Positions 49,643 to 64,000 of a stretch of 64,000 nucleotides of DNA are shown here, in pieces; position 1 is the first letter of the stretch, and every line of letters starts with the position of its first letter. The translations under genes were made by a program, and so were the position numbers. This stretch comes from Agaricus subrufescens (taxonomy: Eukaryota; Basidiomycota; Agaricomycetes; Agaricales; Agaricaceae), in assembly GCA_029945375.1 (NCBI GenBank), contig CM057064.1, forward strand, positions 1,798,001-1,862,000. Reading direction: 5' to 3'. The notes under the pieces are model-generated. The model saw only the letters and a list, made by a program, of their open reading frames with translations. It ran no database searches and was not told the origin of the DNA.

Positions 49643-52600
49643 ATGCCCCTCCTCTCCCAGTCCCGCCGTAAGTCTCCCTGTGCGCCCGCCGCGCCCGCCC
49701 GAGCCCCGCTGACTCCCACACACAGCCCCCATCCTCTCCCGCTCTCCGCCCCACCGTCCCCCGCCAGCCAAGGGCGTGCTCGCTGCCCTCGGCCAAAAGT
49801 TTTCTCGCCGCAGAGCCTCCTCGCGCCCGCAGCCCGCCCCCCTCATCGTCGACGATGTCATCGACATCACCGCCCGCAAGAGAGACGAAGAGGTCCAGGA
49901 GCGCAACCGCCTGCGTGCAGAGGCTGCCCAGGCCATCGGCCTCGACCCTCTCTTGGTCGACCAGGACGTCTGCCCCCACCGTATCGACACCGAGGACTAC
50001 GAAGACCACGAATGGGCTCACGTACGCCCCGAGAGCGCCATGAGCTTCGTCGATTACCCTGTCAATCCCCGCGCCTCCATGCACCCTCCCCACACACCCA
50101 CGCCCCCAGACTCCACCCTTAGGCCAAAATCCCCATCTCCCAGGCCCGTAGGACGCCTTCGCTCCGCTTCTTGCGCTGGGGGTCACAGCCGCAATAGCTC
50201 TGTTAATTCAGGTCCCACTCCATCCTACCCTTCCACAGTCTCTGCCCTCTCCCCGTGGCAGCAACACGCCAGTTCCTTGCCCAAGTACTATCCTCCGTCT
50301 TCCCTGCGCATATTCGCGCTCTCAAACGCCAAGAACTGGAAGCCTCGCTACATCGTCCTTACCACACCCGCTTCCCCCATGACACGAACAAGATCACCCT
50401 CGGTGTCTTATCTCCATTTGTTTAAAGACTCAGGTTCGGACGAAAAAGAATTGGAAAGGCTAGCCATCAATGAAGACAGCGTTGTATTTGTGTCCGACGA
50501 CGAAGTTGGGGGCCGTCGCGATGTCATCAAAATCGGAGGCATCGAAGCCGGTGCTTTCAAGAAGGACCTTAATGTCGAAGACTCTGGACGGACAATGTGG
50601 TTCTTACAGATTCGGGACCCTGCAGAATCTCGCCAATGGATCTCTGCTATTAAAACCAGCATCTACAATCAACGGCAAGCAATATTTATATCTCCCCTTA
50701 TGGTCTCTGACTCCTGTTATTTTACACTAGTGCTATTCGGGCGGGCCTGTTACCCGCTGCCAACGCAGGTTTTGCAGTCAATGAGCCCCGCGGCGATATC
50801 GATGTTATGCTTTCAATGCGCGCCCAAGGATTCATATCCGCTCCTATGAGTCCCAAAGTTCGACATAGTACCCCACCTGCTGTAGGAGAAAGCAACTCTG
50901 CTTCATCGATCTCGGACCATTCTGTTCGCTCCCTAGCTTCTTCACCAAAGGGTCCCGTAGTGGTCTCCACTATCAAAGGCCTGTTCTCGGCCTCGCGCCC
51001 ACGTTCTGGATCACGGGGGGCATCTATAGAAACAGCTCGCCTCTGTCAATACCAACCAACTGATCAGAACGAGGACAAAGAATTCGGCAAGCTGCGTTCA
51101 TCTACTCCGGATCGCCAATCACAATTAAGTGGAGTTACCGCAAGCCCTGCCTTTCTATCGTCAACTTATCCTGAAGTTGGCATTGATCGAAAGATTGTTT
51201 CAGATCCGCACTATGCCACTAACGAGACTCCGTCTCCACCTTTCTCGGCTGTCAGTCGAGGAGCAAAGACCCTTTCTCTTGGCTCGATATCTCTGCAACC
51301 TCCCCCACGTAAGCGGGGGACGTCATCCATAGTGATATCGCCTCCCACTTCCTCGAGCAATCAACTTGAACCCGAAATCTATCAGAATGCCCACTATAGT
51401 GACACAGCCGCGAGTTTGGGTGCTATGACATATTATAAGGATGGCCAGGATCCTGGGAGCCCGACGCAAACAACGGCATCCGTGTCTGGCACTGTAGATA
51501 GTAACCAGGTCCGCCCGACCTCTGTTTACTCAGTGTCTACATTCGCGTCTAACGAGAATTCGTTAAACGTCGAGAGATCAAGCACTAGCACTAGTACAAA
51601 ACGGACTAGTTCTATTACGAGAAGGTGGTCTCGCCAAAGTTCTCTTCCTCCCATAACGTCCCCTCCGCCTGGCCCTCTACCAAATCCACCGGGGTCGGTT
51701 TCACGAACGGTATCGGCAACCGAAGGAGTTCGTGGTACCGATTATGCATCAGTACCAACCCAGCGGAGTGTTGTTTCGAGCCTTCCTTCCTTTTCCAAAC
51801 GTGCATCCATGTCAAGTGCTACCACGACGAATCCCACCTCGTTTTCTAACCCCAGCTCTTTCTCGAGGCACAGAGCTTCGATGCCCCCACCTCCACGTCC
51901 TGAACCTACTACGGCGTTGCCACCTGCACCTAGGGAACGCCGGAGCAACCGTCCGCTTTCAGTTGATTCAATGCCACAGCCAGATCGTAGTCCTACCAAG
52001 TGGAAGCGAGTTTCGAGAGCGGGGAAAAGTTTTAGGCTGTCAATGATTGCACCTAGTAAACCTCCACCATCGACAAACTTGCCGCCACGTCCTGACGAAA
52101 CAGTGTGGCAAAAACCCCCTTCTTCTCGAAGGTTCAGTGCTGGGAATGTGCGGTTGTTGCGGTTAAACCCTATACCTGCTTCACCCGATCCGAACACTGC
52201 ACCTTTCCCACCTCCCTTGGGTCCTTTGCCTCCCTTGCCTTCAATACCTGCTGAAAACCCACCTAATCCGCCAGAAACCAATGCCAGCTCACCCTCAACT
52301 GGCGCAACATTAACGAAGCATGCCTCGCTGAAACAGCGATTACGAATTCTCAGCGCTCCTTCATCTCCCCATAATGCTAACGCCGACTCCGATTCCACAC
52401 CTGCAAAGAACCGAACAATTGGCCCCTCATCATCTTCCCCATCCCGTCTTTCAAGTCTGACTAACAATCATCACAAACGCACATCATCTGCAGATATCCC
52501 AAGTTCACATTCGGATCGACACCAGTTTAGTTTCAAAAATAGAAAATCGGTTCCTGTACCTCTTGCCTATACCCCTTCCCACCTCTGTATGACGAATACC

Positions 52601-53203
52601 CAATCACAGCCTGCAACTCCGATAGGCGAGAAAATCCTATCTTTAACCGAAGAAACCGATGTTCTGAACGGCGAAAATATTAACTTTGACCATTTTACTT
52701 TTTCCTCGAGTGCTACTACGACGACTGTTACGCCTCCATCGCATTTATGCTCTTCAAGTATCACAAGACCTGTCCGTCCTTTGCCTGTTGTGCCATTCGT
52801 ACCCGATGTAACGCCACTTTCGCCTCCACCACGAAGAAATTCAAAACCCATAATCATGATCCCTTCTCCACCACGAACACCATCGACTCCATCAGTCTTT
52901 GAAGACAAACTCCAATCTGACGAATTGAAGACTGATCAACCAAGCAGAGCGTTGCCTATGGTACCGATGGACGCTTTTGGCTGTTCGACACATGTATATT
53001 CATCTTCTCTTCCACCAAAATCACTATCGCCTGTGCTGTCGATACCTCCTTCGCCGTCGCTACACGGGATGTCAGAGGGTATAGATAGTCCTTCACAAGA
53101 CACTGACAGGGGTTTCCCCCTCACTCCTGAAAGTCCTAGTCGAGATACTCCATTCCCCCCGAGTCCTGCCTCGATCACTTCATTCAACCCCTTGAGCCTC
53201 TGA
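49643..53203 (+). CDS. PH-domain protein with a long Ser/Pro-rich tail
   Basis: Three exons give exactly 1,148 residues: 49643-49667, 49726-50674 and 50731-53203. The small first exon joins as PPILSRSPPHRPPPAKGVLAA, because the main open frame has no ATG at its left end. The PH domain spans about residues 200-320 (SLRIFALSNAKNWKPRYIVL, YLHLFKDSGSD, WFLQIRDPAESRQWISAI), which binds phosphoinositides or membrane partners. The remaining roughly 800 residues are disordered and Ser/Pro/Thr-rich with PPPRPEP, PPPLGPLPPLP and KRxS/T motifs, likely SH3-ligand and phosphorylation sites. Intron 2 is GC-AG. Function beyond membrane scaffold is not deducible. Confidence 0.82.
50675..50730 (+). other. GC-AG intron
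   Basis: This 56-nt intron begins GCAAGC and ends ACTAG. Joining the flanks gives YNQRAIRAGLLPAANAGFAV in frame. No GT donor nearby keeps the frame. GC-AG introns are a known minority class processed by the normal spliceosome. Confidence 0.7.
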
Positions 53204-53348
53204 TGCTTTCAGAGTGTTCTTTGTATTATGTGATTCATTTAACATTAATGACCCTGTATATTTCATGTAGATGATTGAATGACAAGTGTTTTTTACGGTA
53301 CACAGATGAGAAAAGGTGATTAGCGATACAGATAAGACAGTAGAGCAA

Positions 53349-61598
<8,250 letters not shown>

Positions 61599-61801
61599 CC
61601 CGTGTCGGCGTTGTTGGATGCGTTGAGGTAAGAGTTTGTGGCTGATGTAAGCAAAACGAAGGACTCTGTATGATTCGTGCACGGGCCCCTGAGATGGGAA
61701 CTCCGACCTTATTCAAACGATCAGGACGACATTTGGGTGACATGTATATTAATTATTTCGCTGATTATACGTCTGAGAACTTTGTCGCGTTGCTCACTTC
61801 A

Positions 61802-63044
61802 CTATGATACTGCATTCCCTTCCTTACCCCCCGAAAGTTCCGCACCAAGCTTATATCCCAAAATCTGTCATGATCAATGCATCTTTTCACAGACATGATT
61901 AGATGTGCTTATACTCACCTTATCCCAATCTATCTTGGAACGGGTTAAGGGCAGTGCTCTCCTCAGACTCTTGAAAGTCTTCTCTGACATCTCTTGATAT
62001 GTCTCATTGAGCGATATCTGATATTTGCTTTCTTCATCTTCAATGAGGGCAAGTATCTTTGATGCAGCAGAAGCGTCGTTAAACGAAATTCCCGGAGGCA
62101 GATTGAAAGAAACATCATGTGTCGTCGTTAATTGCACCTTGAAAACGATCAGCTCAATAATCTAACCTCAAAAACATAACCCACATTGCCTTGCTCGTAA
62201 TAATGTACGTGAACCAGAATTTTGCCTGTAACTTTACGTTCGTCAAAGCTGATCGCATAATGTGATCGCCAGCGACCAGACCTGTAACAGAAATGTAGAA
62301 AGACGAGCGGATCAAGAGGTCAGCAACGCACCAGTAATTCGCGGGATTATACTTGTTCGCAACAACTTGGATGATGAACTCAGGCATGCCGTCTCTTTTT
62401 GAAAAGATGGATGCCACTCCGTCGTAAAAATGGGCTACAAGGTATGTCTGTGTCGCATTTTGCAACGCAGATCTGGTTTCCAGACTCTTTAGGGTAACAT
62501 CAGGAAAAAATCGAACGTCACACACCGTAAGGGCTCCAACTCTGCGTCGAGTTCATATGTTTGAGGATCTGACGCCTCCTAATGCACAGAATGCATCGAT
62601 GCATACCAATACGACATGACGGTCACATACCAGAGCCAAATGATCAAACTTAAAGCTCATCTTGGCCCTCGGATCGACGAATCTCTCTTCACTTTCGTCA
62701 TCACTACCGGGCAGTCTAGCGGCTTCGCTGATGATGCACTGAGAAACTGTTTTGATCGCTCTCTGCGTATGAGGGTGGAAAGCCAATGATGTACCTGATG
62801 ATCATGTCCAGGTAATACGACGGTGATGAACTGTTCTAGGTTATATTCTCGGAGGGCGGGTTGTACTCCCACTTGCAGTTCTTCATCGCGGTTGATGATA
62901 TTACGGACATCTAATTATTCGAGGATCAGCATCAATGATTAGATAGACAGAGCGCGTCAAACCATTCAAAACGTCGTTAATCTCGCCAGGTGGTGCTTGT
63001 AGAAGAAAATTAGACGATATATCAATCCGCTCTGGTGTGTCCAT
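61802..63044 (-). CDS. CAP1: F-actin capping protein alpha subunit
   Basis: The alpha/beta capping heterodimer binds actin filament barbed ends. The start (ATG 63044) reads MDTPERIDISSNFLLQAPPG then EINDVLNDVRNIINRDEELQ over a short intron, followed by ALREYNLEQFITVVLPGHDHQ. Family signatures are ARLPGSDDESEERFVDPRAK with MSFKFDHLALEASDPQ, NPANYWSGRWRSHYAISFDE and KILVHVHYYEQGNVQLTTT. The C-terminal part is TFKSLRRALPLTRSKIDWDK with VLGYKLGAELSGG, the region that contacts actin. Stop at 61802-61804. Five or so introns, about 310 residues. It lies about 200 bp upstream of Prp8 on the same strand. Confidence 0.93.
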
Positions 63045-63267
63045 GGTTCTGTATACCTAAGATCGGGCGTAGCGGGATAAGTGATCACTGGTGCATCAGA
63101 GCACTCGGCGTCTGCCGAGCTTCTATTGGACACACTACCCTTGCTCCCATGGCTTGAGTTGCTACAACATGGAGCACATTCCTCTACGGTGCGTGTATGC
63201 CTTTACAGAAGATGGTTGTTTTTTAATTGGAGAAAATACAGAAATAATCTAAATTACAAATCTAGGA

Positions 63268-64000
63268 TCAGAGTTTCGCAGTGAACTGTGCCTCTGTGAC
63301 GCCAGCGCCCATAGCCGACGTTGAAGATACACCCCCAGTAACAGCCTTGATCAAGTTATCCGCGTAATCTGCTCCAGACCACTGTAAAAGCGACATTCAA
63401 CATGGAGCTTGGGAAGAACAGTAACGATAATACCTTCTGGTGTGTAAGAACGTCACAACCAATCTCGCGTTCCTTGCGCTGTACGATCTCAACGTACGCC
63501 TTCATGCCCGTCTTCGCATAGTTTTGGGCGAAGAGGTCGGAGATATAAGCGTTGGAGTGGAGGCCACCGAGCTATAATAACTTGTGAGCCCTTCGTGCAG
63601 GATTGAAGGTACAGTGTGATACTTACTGTGATGAATTGCCAGACGAAGCCTAGTTTGCCCAATTCCCACACGAAAGCTTCCATGTCTCTCTCAGTCAGGC
63701 CAGCAGCTTCCCAGTTGAACGACGGTGAAAGGTTATAACATAACCACTTGCCAGGGTGAGCTGCCCGCACTCCCGTAGCAAACTCTTGAGCCTGAGCCAG
63801 AATGGGCTTCTTCGTCTCCATCCACAAAAGATCGGAATAGGGAGCGAAGGCAATGGCACGATTCACGGCGCATTGTGTACCGCCCTGGTAACGATAGTAG
63901 CCCTCACGAGTTCGTGGACTGTCCCAATTCCAGTAGGGGACGTTTTTCAGACCAAATTCCTTCTGCGCGATCACAACTGCCTGGGGATAGGAAACATGGG
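63268..64000 (-). CDS. ICL1: isocitrate lyase, C-terminal part (runs off the right edge)
   Basis: The glyoxylate-cycle enzyme splits isocitrate into succinate and glyoxylate, allowing growth on acetate and fatty acids. In this window only the C-terminal part is present. It reads [55 protein letters not shown] and, after a roughly 55-nt intron, [20 protein letters not shown] with [20 protein letters not shown] and [15 protein letters not shown]. The end is [16 protein letters not shown] and a stop at 63268-63270. The catalytic KKCGH loop lies beyond the window. The C-terminus is not a peroxisomal SKL signal. Confidence 0.95.

Noticed and set aside
51742..52467. Long minus-strand open frame in the PH-protein gene
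   Set aside because: It is the antisense of Ser/Pro-rich coding sequence, giving Gly/Glu-rich shadow peptide without family features.

Overview
The window is nuclear DNA from a filamentous basidiomycete, most likely a mushroom-forming Agaricomycete. Almost every gene is broken by many introns of about 50-60 nt with GT..AG ends. Gaps between genes are short, both strands carry genes, and the contents are typical fungal genes: a Kre6-type beta-glucan synthesis protein, a Zn2Cys6 regulator, a PL4 rhamnogalacturonan lyase and isocitrate lyase. I could not name the species. I saw no rRNA, tRNA, CRISPR array, intact transposon or viral gene. Where introns were not resolved base by base, gene coordinates run from start codon to stop codon with introns included.

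Layout. 1-2.4 kb (+): an Arc1/AIMP1-like tRNA-binding cofactor and mitochondrial ribosomal protein uL6m. 2.7-14.2 kb (-): a Ulp2-type SUMO protease, a Kre6/Skn1 GH16 membrane protein, a short-chain dehydrogenase and an F-box protein. 14.7-22.1 kb (+): the Prp24/SART3 U4/U6 recycling factor, a decayed MATH-domain gene copy, and an intact MATH-BTB gene. 22.2-26.6 kb (-): a secreted rhamnogalacturonan lyase and a GRASP-type Golgi protein. 27.0-34.3 kb (+): an intronless PPR-like protein, a Zn2Cys6 regulator with a 14-nt microexon, and the SUMO E1 subunit Aos1. 34.3-36.7 kb holds no recognisable gene.

36.7-53.2 kb (+) is a run of six genes on one strand: FAD flavoprotein, phospholipase D1, METTL25-like methyltransferase, an unrecognised Rho_N/SAP-like protein, a SIKE/FGFR1OP2-like coiled-coil protein and a PH-domain protein. 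Gaps are 39-206 bp. 53.3-64 kb (-): the spliceosome core protein Prp8, F-actin capping protein alpha, and the 3' part of isocitrate lyase, which runs off the right edge.

Most of these are housekeeping genes with no obvious shared pathway. Two functional pairs occur. Prp8 and Prp24/SART3 both belong to tri-snRNP biology, and Aos1 and Ulp2 load and remove SUMO. Neither pair is adjacent, so this is probably chance. I found no convincing new multi-gene system. The points most worth a second look are the 14-nt microexon, the very tight same-strand gene run, the decayed MATH duplicate, the split BTB domain, the Prp8 C-terminal tail and the unrecognised 46.5-48.5 kb gene.
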